Below, piece by piece: positions 26,186-34,465 of a stretch of 64,000 nucleotides of DNA. The stretch lies in assembly GCA_903875215.1 (NCBI GenBank), contig CAIQVH010000020.1:1-64000 (forward strand), read 5' to 3'. Every line of letters begins with the position of its first letter. Position 1 is the stretch's first letter. A program made the position numbers and the translations under genes. This DNA is from an uncultured Anaerolineae bacterium (lineage in GTDB: Bacteria > Chloroflexota > Anaerolineae > Anaerolineales > Villigracilaceae). Below the pieces are notes generated by a model. The model worked only from the letters and a program-made list of their open reading frames with translations, was not told where the DNA came from and did not search any database.

Positions 26186-26784
26186 CAATTTTCTTCCAGC
26201 AGCTTGAAGGCCACCCGGCGGTTCCGGCCCTGCCCGAAAACGAGCGCGAACCAGGCGCGGGTCAGGCCATCTACTGCGAGGCTGGTTTCAAGGCCGCCAA
26301 GATAGATGGGGCGCAGGCCAATTTCGGAGATAAGGCGGTCGGCTGCGGGGCGGGAGGGGGCGTGTCCGCAGTAGAACAGGTCGATTTGCTGGCCGTTAAT
26401 TTGCGGGTTGGCAAAATTCTCCCATCCAAGGGTGCTGAAAGCCCGCACAAGGTGAGCCTGCGGGGCTTGCGCAGCCAGGATTTCGAGATTGTTCATTACC
26501 GGGCTGCGAGGATTGTTGGTGGCATCGATGACGATTTTACCGGCCAGGCTGCTGCCATGCTGGGCCGCAAAATCAGCCACGCCGGAGCCGGGCAGGGATA
26601 ACAGCACGACATCGGCGTCAGCGATGGATTCTGCAACGGATGTGAGCCTGCCCAGGCTGGAAAGCCCGGCATGTTTGGGGTCAACGGGGTTGCGCACACC
26701 AAACGTGATGCGATGACCGGCCTCCGCCCATTTCTTGCCGAGTGTGCCGCCGATATTGCCTGCGCCGATGATAGAAATGTTCAT
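26185..26784 (-). CDS. F420-dependent NADP reductase-like (NAD(P)-binding) protein
   Basis: A 199-residue Rossmann protein starting MNISIIGAGNIGGTLGKKWA and continuing ADVVLLSLPGSGVADF and KIVIDATNNP, as in NADPH-dependent F420 reductase-like and coenzyme-binding families. Many bacterial members work without F420 and reduce other substrates, and no F420 biosynthesis genes are in the window. The start at 26784 has a good ribosome site (AAAGGGAG). It lies between the channel and the Crp/Fnr gene, in one operon. Confidence 0.82.
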   Translation of the reverse strand: MNISIIGAGNIGGTLGKKWAEAGHRITFGVRNPVDPKHAGLSSLGRLTSVAESIADADVVLLSLPGSGVADFAAQHGSSLAGKIVIDATNNPRSPVMNNLEILAAQAPQAHLVRAFSTLGWENFANPQINGQQIDLFYCGHAPSRPAADRLISEIGLRPIYLGGLETSLAVDGLTRAWFALVFGQGRNRRVAFKLLEEN

Positions 26785-26797
26785 GTTTCGCTCCCTT

Positions 26798-27466
26798 TTA
26801 TTTGCTTGTGTATAGCGCCACCAGGCGCGACATAACGATGGTGATAAACAGCACCCCGGCAATCATCTCTAGGTTGGCAATGGAGCGCCCCCACCAGGAG
26901 ATGGGCAAAATGTCCCCGTAGCCGGAGGAGGTCAGGGTGGTGTATGAAAAATAAACCAGTTGCTGCCACTGCGCCGGGGCATCGGGAAAACTCCCGTCGC
27001 GGAAAGAGCCGGGAATCATGACATCCAAAAGCCCATAAACCGGGACAAAGAGCGCCCCGAGGAGCAGGTACAGCGCCACAGCCGCGTAAAGTACATCGCG
27101 GGTGATGGTTTTGGCGACCACCAGGAATCGCCCCAAAATCCAGACCAACATGCCGAGGTAGGGGATGAGCGCAAGGTAGGTGATAACCGCCGTCCAGGTG
27201 GCGGTGGGGTTGGCGGCATAGGCCAGGCTGGCAGCCAGGTAAATTGCGCCCGTGACAGCCATGAAAATGGTGTGGAAACGGGAATCGCGCCCCAGCAGGA
27301 CGCCCACAACAAGCATCGAGACATACAGGATTTCATACAAAACGAGCGCGAGTGTGCCATAGGCCGTGACGGGGTAGGCAAACTGCACCAGCACAACCAG
27401 CGCCAGCAGGTAGATGACTTTTCCTTCAACAGAATGTTCGAGGGCAAGGTCTTGTTTTTGGGTCAT
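26798..27466 (-). CDS. Two-pore-helix potassium-type ion channel
   Basis: 222 residues with six or so hydrophobic segments. The pore loop reads FSYTTLTSSGYGDILP, matching the K+-channel filter T-x-G-Y-G-D except that Ser-Gly replaces the usual Val/Ile-Gly start. The last helix (NLEMIAGVLFITIVMSRLVA) matches Ion_trans_2. There is no regulatory RCK domain. It heads the operon with the reductase and the Crp/Fnr regulator, transcribed away from the ABC exporter, with the palindromic box between them. Confidence 0.82.
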   Translation of the reverse strand: MTQKQDLALEHSVEGKVIYLLALVVLVQFAYPVTAYGTLALVLYEILYVSMLVVGVLLGRDSRFHTIFMAVTGAIYLAASLAYAANPTATWTAVITYLALIPYLGMLVWILGRFLVVAKTITRDVLYAAVALYLLLGALFVPVYGLLDVMIPGSFRDGSFPDAPAQWQQLVYFSYTTLTSSGYGDILPISWWGRSIANLEMIAGVLFITIVMSRLVALYTSK

Positions 27467-27512
27467 ACGCCAAAGATTTTACCCCGAACTTGCGAAAACG
27501 AAAGCTGATAAA

Positions 27513-27555
27513 TACGACATTAGTCGTACAGAAATACTCCGCCCGGTTTTATCCT
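27513..27555 (+). promoter_or_regulatory. Crp/Fnr-type box with class II promoter (second copy)
   Basis: TACGAC-ATTA-GTCGTA (27513-27528) lies 37 bases (start to start) before a -10-like TATCCT (27550-27555), exactly as at 23013-23055. It sits in the 138-base divergent region between the channel-reductase-Crp/Fnr operon and the ABC-2 exporter, and could control both. Confidence 0.65.
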
Positions 27556-27604
27556 TACCAGCGCGGGAACCTCCCGCGATTTTTTTTGTCCAATGGAGTA
27601 GCTA

Positions 27605-28732
27605 ATGAATTCCCGTCTCCTCTCGATCATCCGCAAAGAGTTTATCCAGATCTGGCGCGACCCGCGCACCCTGATGATTGTGCTGGTCATCCCCATCCTG
27701 CAATTGTTCCTGCTGGGGTATGCCGCCACCAACGATGTGCGCAACATCCCGCTGGCCGTCTACGACCAGTCCTCCGGCCCCGAATCGCGCGCTCTGCTCG
27801 AAGCCTACCGCGCCGCCGATTATTTCAAAGTGGCGTTTGCGGTCAGTTCGGAAGCCGAAATGCGTCAGATTGTTGAAAGCGGCCAGGCCAAAGCGGGATT
27901 GATCATCCCGCCCGACTATGCCCGGCAACTGAAAAAGGGTACCGCGCAGGTGGCCTTTGTCCTCGACGGCTCCGACCCGACGGTGGCTTCCACCTCCCTC
28001 TCCGCTGCCCAGCTGATTGGTCAGCGCCACGCCACCAATATCCTTTCTGAAAAACTGGCCCGCTCCGGGCAGGGCTTCTCCGTTCACATACCGGTGGAAA
28101 TCCGCACCACGGTCTGGTTCAACCCCGACCTGGCGAGTTCCTACTTCATGATCCCCGGCGTGATTGGCATGGTGCTTTCGGCCCTGACCGCCATGCTGAC
28201 CGCCACCGCCGTGGTGCGCGAGCGCGAGCGCGGCACCATCGAGCAGCTGATTGTCACGCCCATCCGCTCGTGGGAGCTGATTGTCGGCAAACTCGTCCCC
28301 TACACCATCCTGTCACTCTTCAACATGCTCGAAGTGCTGGCGCTCGGCCATTGGTGGTTTGGCGTGCCGATTCAGGGCAGCCTGGTGCAGGTCATCGTCA
28401 TCTCGGCGCTTTTCCTGATTTCCGGCCTGGGCATTGGCCTGTTCGCCTCGACCATCGCCAACACCCAGCAGGAAGCCATGCTGACAGTCTGGATGACGCT
28501 GCTGCCGAGCATCTTTCTCTCGGGCTTTTTCTTCCCGATCAGCGCCATGCCCGCCGCCCTGCAAGCCATCTCCTACGCCATCCCGCTGCGCTACTACCTG
28601 GTGCTGATCCGCGCCCTGATGATCAAAGGCGTCGGCCCCAGCGTGCTATGGAGCGAAGTCCTTTCGCTGATCGCCTTTGCCGTCGTCATCATGAGCGCCG
28701 CCACCCTGCGCTTCAAGAAACGCCTTGATTAA
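27605..28732 (+). CDS. ABC-2 type transporter permease (YbhR/YhiI-like)
   Basis: 375 residues. The YbhR/DrrB-type pattern is clear: N-terminal RKEFIQIWRDPRTL and a first membrane helix (LMIVLVIPILQLFLLGYAAT). A ~140-residue external domain follows, then five C-terminal helices including the ABC-2 motif VRERERGTIEQLIVTPIRSW and LLPSIFLSGFFFPISAMP. It forms the membrane channel of a tripartite-like exporter with the HlyD protein and the two ATPases downstream. The ribosome site is GGAG. Substrate unknown; homologues export drugs, dyes or toxins. Confidence 0.88.
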   Translation: MNSRLLSIIRKEFIQIWRDPRTLMIVLVIPILQLFLLGYAATNDVRNIPLAVYDQSSGPESRALLEAYRAADYFKVAFAVSSEAEMRQIVESGQAKAGLIIPPDYARQLKKGTAQVAFVLDGSDPTVASTSLSAAQLIGQRHATNILSEKLARSGQGFSVHIPVEIRTTVWFNPDLASSYFMIPGVIGMVLSALTAMLTATAVVRERERGTIEQLIVTPIRSWELIVGKLVPYTILSLFNMLEVLALGHWWFGVPIQGSLVQVIVISALFLISGLGIGLFASTIANTQQEAMLTVWMTLLPSIFLSGFFFPISAMPAALQAISYAIPLRYYLVLIRALMIKGVGPSVLWSEVLSLIAFAVVIMSAATLRFKKRLD

Positions 28733-28770
28733 CCCAATTACCAATCACCATTTACCAAAGGAACAATCCC

Positions 28771-30114
28771 ATGCAAACCAAACGCCCTCAAATCCTGGTC
28801 GTCATCCTGCTCCTCGCCGCCCTGGCCGCGGCTGGCTACTACGCCTATAACACCTATTTCGTCGCCTCCGCTGCCAGTGGCGCGCTAAGCGCCTCCGGCA
28901 CGGTCGAAGCCGCGGAAGTATTGATCGCCCCGGAACTCTCGGGCCGGGTGACCGAAGTGCGGGTCAGCGAAGGCGACCAGGTCAACGCCGGGGATGTGCT
29001 CTTCCGCCTCGACGATACCCTGCTTCAGGCCCAGCGCAAAGTCGCTGCCGCCGCGCTGGATACCGCCAAAGCAGCCGCCTCCACCGCTGAATCCGCTGCC
29101 GCGACTGCCCAATCCCAATATGATCTGACCCTGACCGCCGCCCTGGCTGAACAAAAAGCCACCCGCGCCGCCGACTGGACGGCGCCCGCCCCGACCGAAT
29201 TCGTCCAACCCGGCTGGTATTTTGAAAAACCCGAGCAGCTGGCTTCCGCCCAGAACGAAGTGACCGCCGCCAGTTCCGCGCTGGATGCAATGCGCGCCAG
29301 GCTGGCCGTGGTGGAAGAAAAAGCCACCAGCGGTGATTTCATCGCCGCCGAAAAGCGCCTGATGGATGCCCGTTCCGCCTTCGAAGTGGCCCAAACCGTG
29401 CTCGCCGCCAGTGCCTCGGCTGACCAGTCCCTGAAAGATTCGGCCCAGGCCAGCTACGACGATGCCCTGACCGAACTGAACGATGCCCAAAAAGCCTACG
29501 ATGACGCCTCCACCACCAGCGGCGCCGCTGATGTCCTGACCGCCCGCGCCGATCTGCGCGTGGCCCAGGAACGTTTCGATACCGCCCAGGACAAAGTCCG
29601 TGCGCTGGAAACCGGCAGCCAATCGCCCAAAGTCACCGCCGCTCAAAAGGTTCTCAACCAGTCCCAGGCTGCTGCCGTGCAGGCCAAAGCCGCCGTCGCC
29701 CAGGCCGAAGCCAGCCTGGCCCTGATCGACACCCAGATCGGCAAACTGACCATCACCGCCCCGGCGGATGGCTTTATCCTGACTCGTGCCATTGAGCCCG
29801 GCGAAGTGGTCATGCCCGGCTCCAGCCTGCTGACCCTGGCCCGCCTGAGCGACCTGACCATCACCGTCTACATCCCCGAAGACCGCTACGGCGAACTGTC
29901 CCTCGGACAGGCTGCTGATGTGACGGTAGATTCCTTCCCCGGCGCAACCTTCAGCGGCACTGTCAGCTATATCTCTGCCCAGGCCGAATTCACCCCGCGC
30001 AACGTCCAGACCAGCGCCGGACGCAAAACCACTGTCTTCGCCATCAAACTCTCCCTTGGCGATGCCGGCGGCAAGCTCAAACCCGGCATGCCGGCGGACG
30101 TTTTATTCAAGTAA
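28771..30114 (+). CDS. HlyD-family membrane-fusion/adaptor protein
   Basis: 447 residues. An N-terminal membrane anchor (ILVVILLLAALAAAGYYAY) is followed by split lipoyl halves (IAPELSGRVTEVRVSEGDQV and LTITAPADGFILTRAIEPGE), a long Ala-rich coiled-coil hairpin (residues ~85-310) and a C-terminal beta-barrel. This is the YbhG-type partner of YbhR/YbhF exporters. In an organism probably lacking a Gram-negative outer membrane its partner is unclear. It lies 38 bases after the permease. Confidence 0.88.
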   Translation: MQTKRPQILVVILLLAALAAAGYYAYNTYFVASAASGALSASGTVEAAEVLIAPELSGRVTEVRVSEGDQVNAGDVLFRLDDTLLQAQRKVAAAALDTAKAAASTAESAAATAQSQYDLTLTAALAEQKATRAADWTAPAPTEFVQPGWYFEKPEQLASAQNEVTAASSALDAMRARLAVVEEKATSGDFIAAEKRLMDARSAFEVAQTVLAASASADQSLKDSAQASYDDALTELNDAQKAYDDASTTSGAADVLTARADLRVAQERFDTAQDKVRALETGSQSPKVTAAQKVLNQSQAAAVQAKAAVAQAEASLALIDTQIGKLTITAPADGFILTRAIEPGEVVMPGSSLLTLARLSDLTITVYIPEDRYGELSLGQAADVTVDSFPGATFSGTVSYISAQAEFTPRNVQTSAGRKTTVFAIKLSLGDAGGKLKPGMPADVLFK

Positions 30115-30132
30115 AAAGCGGCCCCCTCCCGG

Positions 30133-30248
30133 CCTCCCCCAAATATCCGGGGTTTGGATATTTGGGGGAGGGAAACCCACTTTCCCGCAACGTTTTGCTC
30201 CTTCCCCATTTTTGCTCTTAAAAATGGGGGAAGGCGGGGAAGGGGGCG
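30133..30248. repeat. G/C-tract palindromic repeat, double hairpin
   Basis: A perfect 16-bp stem (CCTCCCCCAAATATCC / GGATATTTGGGGGAGG, loop GGGGTTT) is followed by a second hairpin built on CCTTCCCCATTTTT / AAAAATGGGGGAAGG. It fills the gap between the HlyD and ATPase genes. Its CCTCCCCCAA/TTGGGGGAGG module recurs at 40110-40140, which puts it in the same repeat family as the other C-tract elements in this window. Confidence 0.75.
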
Positions 30249-30296
30249 GTGAGTAAGCCTGAAATCACTGAAATCTACCCACAATGGACCTTCAAC

Positions 30297-31316
30297 ATGA
30301 ACCCTGAAACTCCCCTGGTTGTCGCCAGCAACCTGCACAAATCTTTTGGCGAAGTCAACGCCGTCAACGGCGTGAACCTGAACATCGCCGCCGGTGAAAT
30401 TTACGGGCTGGTCGGCTCGGATGGGGCGGGCAAAACCACCACCATGCGGATGCTGGTTGGGGCGCTGCTGCCCACCAGCGGCGAGGCCAGCATCTGCGGT
30501 GACAGCGTCAAAACCCAGGTGGAGCGCGCCCGCTCCCACATGGGCTACCTTTCACAGCGCTTTTCGCTCTACGAAGACCTGACCGTGCTCGAAAATATCC
30601 GCTTTTTCGCCGAAATGCGCGGACTCAAGCCTGATGAGTGGCTGCCGCGTTCGCTGGAAATCCTCGAATTTGTCGGGCTGGCGAAATTCAAAGACCGCCG
30701 CGCCGGGCAACTTTCGGGCGGGATGAAGCAAAAACTCGGGCTGGCCTCGGCCCTCGTCAGCCGCCCGCGCGTGCTGCTGCTCGACGAACCCACCACCGGC
30801 GTCGACCCGGTCACCCGGCAGGATTTCTGGCAGTTGATCATTAAACTCGTTTCCCTCACCCCCGGCCCCTCCCCCGTGGGGGAAGGGGAGCAATCCCCCT
30901 CTCCCACCGGGAGAGGGGTTAGGGGTGAGGGCGTCTCCGTCATCATCTCCACCCCCTACATGGATGAAGCCGCCCGCTGTCACCGCATCGGCTTCATGCA
31001 AAAGGGCGAAATTATCATGGAAGGCACGCCCGGTCAGCTGCGGCACCTGCTCAACCAGCGTATTCTCGAACTGCGCGGCAGTCCGCTGCCCCTGCTCAAA
31101 AGCCTGAGCGCCCAGACGGAAAATGTGGAAGATGTGCGCGCCTTTGGCGACCGCCTGCACCTGCGCGTCCGGGAGGGACAATCTGAATCGGTCATCCATG
31201 ACCTGGAGCGGGTCATCCCGGCGGGCGGCGGCAATTTCCTCGGCGCGCGCGCCATTCCCTCCTCGCTGGAGGATGTCTTTATCTACTTATCGGAGCGCGA
31301 ACATGAACCCGCCTGA
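30297..31316 (+). CDS. ABC transporter ATPase (YbhF N-half-like) with in-frame palindromic insertion
   Basis: A 339-residue ATPase: Walker A GSDGAGKTT, signature LSGGMKQKLG and Walker B VLLLDEPTTGVDP. Between Walker B and the switch region lies a 26-residue low-complexity insert (Leu187-Gly212, LTPGPSPVGEGEQSPSPTGR then GVRGEG) encoded by a palindromic repeat. The switch histidine is replaced by Pro (IISTPYMDEA), as degenerate sites occur in the first NBD of YbhF/RbbA proteins. So it may be a catalytically weak half paired with the ATPase downstream. A GTG at 30249 next to a G-rich tract would add 16 residues. It overlaps the next gene by 14 bases. Confidence 0.85.
   Translation: MNPETPLVVASNLHKSFGEVNAVNGVNLNIAAGEIYGLVGSDGAGKTTTMRMLVGALLPTSGEASICGDSVKTQVERARSHMGYLSQRFSLYEDLTVLENIRFFAEMRGLKPDEWLPRSLEILEFVGLAKFKDRRAGQLSGGMKQKLGLASALVSRPRVLLLDEPTTGVDPVTRQDFWQLIIKLVSLTPGPSPVGEGEQSPSPTGRGVRGEGVSVIISTPYMDEAARCHRIGFMQKGEIIMEGTPGQLRHLLNQRILELRGSPLPLLKSLSAQTENVEDVRAFGDRLHLRVREGQSESVIHDLERVIPAGGGNFLGARAIPSSLEDVFIYLSEREHEPA
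30853..30931. repeat. Palindromic repeat copy inside the ABC ATPase gene
   Basis: Outer arms CCCTCACCCC (30853-30862) and GGGGTGAGGG (30922-30931) enclose two inner hairpins (CCCCTCCCCC/GGGGAAGGGG-like and CCCCTCTCCC/GGGAGAGGGG), a cloverleaf-like fold. About 78 bases are inserted without breaking the frame, flanked by similar GTTTCC / GTCTCC. Relatives lie at 38601, 40146 and 41307. Confidence 0.85.
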
Positions 31317-32220
31317 ACCCGTCATTTTGGTTGACCAGCTTACCCGCCGCTTTGGCGATTTCGTGGCCGTCAACGCCGTTTCGTTTGCAGTCCAACCCGG
31401 TGAAATCATCGGCTACCTGGGGCCAAACGGTTCCGGCAAGACCACCACGTTCCGCATGTTGCTGGGGCTGTTGACCCCCTCGCAGGGGCGCGCCTCGGTG
31501 CTGGGCTACGATGTTTATCGCCAGGCCGAGCAGGTGCGCGCGCGCGTCGGCTATATGTCGCAAAAGTTCGCCATCTATGATGATTTGACCGTCTGGGAGA
31601 ATCTCCAGTTTTACGGCGGCATCTATGGGATTACGGACAAGGCCCGCATCACCGAAACCGCCGCGCTGGTTGGGCTGGATGACCAGAAAAATGTTCTCAC
31701 CCGTGATCTATCCGTGGGCTGGCGGCAGCGCCTGGCGCTGGGGATTGCCCTCGTTCACAACCCCCGCCTGTTATTTTTGGATGAACCCACCAGCGGAGTC
31801 GACCCGACTGCGCGCCGCGCCTTTTGGGACTTGATCTACGGCCTGGCCGAAAGCGGCGTGACGATTTTGGTCACCACGCACTACATGGACGAGGCCGAAT
31901 ACTGTCACCGCGTGGGCATGATGCGCGATGGCAACCTGCTGGCCCTCGATACCCCGCTGGCGCTGAAAGAGCAGTTCGTGCCGGGCAAGGTCTGGGAGTT
32001 TTATGCCGAACCGCTGCTGGATGGCCTGCACGCGCTGGCCGATCTTCCGGGGGTGCACCGCGCCGGTTTATCGGGTGACCACCTGCGGGTGATTGCTGAA
32101 TCCAGCCTGGGGGAGGATGAATTCCGCAGAACGCTGGATCAGGCCGGGGTGCAGTTAAGTTCCATCCAAATGGGTGAACCAACGCTGGAGGATGTTTTTC
32201 TTAATCTGGCCAGGAATTGA
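31303..32220 (+). CDS. ABC transporter ATPase (YbhF C-half-like)
   Basis: A 305-residue ATPase with all motifs intact: Walker A GPNGSGKTTT, signature LSVGWRQRLALG, Walker B LLFLDEPTSGVDPT and switch His TTHYMDEAEYC. It has the C-terminal DUF4162-like tail typical of ABC-2 exporters. It pairs with the preceding ATPase; together they correspond to the two halves of YbhF, encoded here separately with a 14-base overlap. It probably supplies the active ATP site for the YbhR-like permease. Confidence 0.88.
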   Translation: MNPPEPVILVDQLTRRFGDFVAVNAVSFAVQPGEIIGYLGPNGSGKTTTFRMLLGLLTPSQGRASVLGYDVYRQAEQVRARVGYMSQKFAIYDDLTVWENLQFYGGIYGITDKARITETAALVGLDDQKNVLTRDLSVGWRQRLALGIALVHNPRLLFLDEPTSGVDPTARRAFWDLIYGLAESGVTILVTTHYMDEAEYCHRVGMMRDGNLLALDTPLALKEQFVPGKVWEFYAEPLLDGLHALADLPGVHRAGLSGDHLRVIAESSLGEDEFRRTLDQAGVQLSSIQMGEPTLEDVFLNLARN

Positions 32221-32275
32221 GCCAGATGGTCTTGCTCGAGTTACCAGCGGAAGGGAAGATCCTCCACAGGTTGTG

Positions 32276-32332
32276 AGTAACTGCTCAGCTTCAACGAGCG
32301 GAAAACGCGCCCGACTGGGCAGTTACTTTTTT
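32276..32332 (+). terminator. Rho-independent terminator of the exporter operon
   Basis: AGTAACTGCTCAG pairs with CTGGGCAGTTACT (13 bp including one G-U), followed by a run of six T (32327-32332), 56 bases after the last ATPase. Confidence 0.85.
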
Positions 32333-32632
32333 GTATCGATCGGTCAGCAGGGATGCGGTGATGTTTTCAGCCGCGAAGAGACCAACCAGTTGCCAGGTTG
32401 GGTGACTGGCAAGAGCGGCATGCCTTTTTTCTGAAGGTGGATTTACGTGCTTTCAAGGGGTCGAAAAGGGGCAATGCCATCATAAAACCATTCACCATTT
32501 ATCAAATAACCTTCCCCGCATCAAATGTCAAAAACGGGCTTTACAAAATCTTTATCTCATCTTATAACAAGGTGTACAAATAAAAATTACAATCCGATCG
32601 TATCCAATCAATCTATTTCACGGAGAGCCCGC
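32333..32632. other. Intergenic region without recognisable gene
   Basis: This 300-base stretch becomes AT-rich near 32,500-32,610 and probably contains the promoter of the polyferredoxin operon. I found no consensus -35/-10 pair or conserved ORF. Upstream in-frame readings of the next gene start here but lack a ribosome site. Confidence 0.4.
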
Positions 32633-33487
32633 ATGATCAAACTGTTTGGCAAACAAATTCGTATTTTCCGCCCCAGGAGCATCTGGATCCGCAAAGTTGT
32701 CCAGTGGTTCTTCTTTGCCTTCATCGCCCTGATCTCCATCAACCATACCCTGGTTGAAAGTGGGAGCGGTATTCCCTTCCTGGCGAGCGCCTCGCTTCAT
32801 GCTTTGTGTCCCTTTGGCGGCGTGGAGACGTTGTACACCTTCATCGCCAGCGGCGTGCTGGTCAAGAAGGTGCATGATGCCTCGCTGGTATTGATGGGCA
32901 TTGGCATTTTCCTGGCCGTACTCTTTGGCCCCGCTTTTTGCGGCTGGATTTGCCCGCTGGGCACCATCCAGGAATTTGTCTCTGGTTTTGGCAGGAAGAT
33001 TTTTCGCCGCCGCTTCAACCAATTTGTGCCCTTCAAACTGGATCAGGTTTTGCGCTATGCCCGCTACGCGGTGCTGGCCTGGGTGATCTATGTCACTGCC
33101 ACCAGCAGCACGCTCATTTTTGAAGCCTACGACCCCTATTTTGCCCTGTTCAATTTCTGGAGCGCGGAAGTTGCCCCCACCGCACTCGCCATTCTCGGCA
33201 TTACCCTGGTGCTATCGTTCTTTGTCGAACGCCCCTGGTGCAAATATGCCTGCCCGTATGGCGCTTTCCTGGGCGTCTTCAACCTGTTCCGCATCTTCAG
33301 CATCAAACGCGCCGAATCCACCTGCAAAGCTGATGGCGCTTGCTCCATCATGTGCCCGATGAATATCCAGGTCGACACCAAAACCGTTGTGCGCGATCAC
33401 CAGTGCATCTCCTGCCTCGAATGCACCTCCGAAGCGATCTGCCCCGTTGCCAAAACCGTTATCTTCACCAGTGGAAGTGTGAAATGA
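32633..33487 (+). CDS. NapH/RnfB-like polyferredoxin membrane protein
   Basis: 284 residues. Four or five membrane segments carry the NapH/NosR-type cysteine motifs (FCGWICPLGTIQEF and WCKYACPYGAFLG). A C-terminal cytoplasmic pair of [4Fe-4S] motifs follows (CKADGACSIMCPMN and CISCLECTSEAICP). Such proteins pass electrons between quinone and soluble or periplasmic redox partners. ATG 32633 follows CGGAGAG. Its stop overlaps the next gene (ATGA), so the two form a unit; the electron acceptor is unknown. Confidence 0.85.
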   Translation: MIKLFGKQIRIFRPRSIWIRKVVQWFFFAFIALISINHTLVESGSGIPFLASASLHALCPFGGVETLYTFIASGVLVKKVHDASLVLMGIGIFLAVLFGPAFCGWICPLGTIQEFVSGFGRKIFRRRFNQFVPFKLDQVLRYARYAVLAWVIYVTATSSTLIFEAYDPYFALFNFWSAEVAPTALAILGITLVLSFFVERPWCKYACPYGAFLGVFNLFRIFSIKRAESTCKADGACSIMCPMNIQVDTKTVVRDHQCISCLECTSEAICPVAKTVIFTSGSVK

Positions 33488-34257
33488 CCCTCAACTCCAA
33501 AACCCTTGCTGCCCTGCTGGTTGTCATCCTGTTTGGCGGGATCATGGCCTCCTCCGCCCTGGGCTGGTGGACAACCGAATCGACCAAAGAACCTGTCAAA
33601 TTCACCGAAGGTGAGTATGCCGGGCAGGCCAACCCCGCAGACATTCGCGGTTCCTACACCTTTGGTGATGTCGCCAACTCCTTCGATATAACCCCCGCTG
33701 TCCTGGCGCAAGCCTTTGGCATCACCGAAGGCGACCCGGCGGCATTCTCCCTCAAAGAATTGGAGACCATCTACGCCGACAGCCCGCTCGAGATCGGCAC
33801 CGGTTCTGTGCGCCTCTTTGTAGCCTTCTACACCGGCCTGCCCTATGACCTGGCCGCTGCCGAAGAAACCTACCTGCCCCAGGCCGCCGCGGATGTCCTG
33901 CTCGAAAAAGGCAGCCTCGACGCTGAACGTCTCGCCTTTTTGGAGACACACACCGTCACCCCGGGCATGGAAGTCACCACGCCTGAAGCGCCCTCCACAC
34001 CCGAAGCCGCTACCACTCCCGCAGCTGATGCCACCGAGCACACCACCGCCACGGTCGCACCATACATCATCAAGGGCAAAACCACCTTTGCCGACCTGCT
34101 CAGTTGGGGCGTGCCACAAGCAGAGATTGAAAAGCTGATTGGCGCAGCGCTCCCTGACCCTGCCATGCTGATTAAAGATTACGCAACCGCAAAAAGCCTC
34201 GATTTTGAAGTGCTCAAACCCGCTCTGCAGGCCGAGGTAGATAAAGTTAAGAAGTAA
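33484..34257 (+). CDS. Membrane-anchored partner of polyferredoxin, unknown function
   Basis: 257 residues with an N-terminal signal/anchor (LAALLVVILFGGIMASSALG) and an outside domain. Two copies of a short motif appear: IRGSYTFGDVANSFDITPAV near residue 55 and IIKGKTTFADLLSWGVPQAE near 200, separated by a Thr/Pro/Ala linker. Similar IKGxxTFxD repeats accompany NapH-like proteins in other anaerobes. No redox cysteines are present. Start is the ATG overlapping the previous stop. Confidence 0.7.
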   Translation: MTLNSKTLAALLVVILFGGIMASSALGWWTTESTKEPVKFTEGEYAGQANPADIRGSYTFGDVANSFDITPAVLAQAFGITEGDPAAFSLKELETIYADSPLEIGTGSVRLFVAFYTGLPYDLAAAEETYLPQAAADVLLEKGSLDAERLAFLETHTVTPGMEVTTPEAPSTPEAATTPAADATEHTTATVAPYIIKGKTTFADLLSWGVPQAEIEKLIGAALPDPAMLIKDYATAKSLDFEVLKPALQAEVDKVKK

Positions 34258-34273
34258 ACACAAAATATTCCCA

Positions 34274-34334
34274 CACTCAACAGGGAGAATCTGCCCGGTT
34301 TTCTTGTGAGCCGACTCCCTGTTGAGTGCTTTTA
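34274..34334 (+). terminator. Long-stem terminator
   Basis: CACTCAACAGGGAG (34274-34287) and CTCCCTGTTGAGTG (34315-34328) form a 14-bp perfect stem with a 27-base loop, followed by CTTTTACTTT. It ends the polyferredoxin unit. Confidence 0.7.
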
Positions 34335-34465
34335 CTTTCCTCTTCGGCTGACGCACAACCAGGCCTCGATCAGCTCTACTGCCTGGAAACTCCATAAGAA
34401 AGACAGCAATAATCAGGAATCATGTCACATTTGTCCAGGCCACAGGGGGATGAAAAAATATATTC

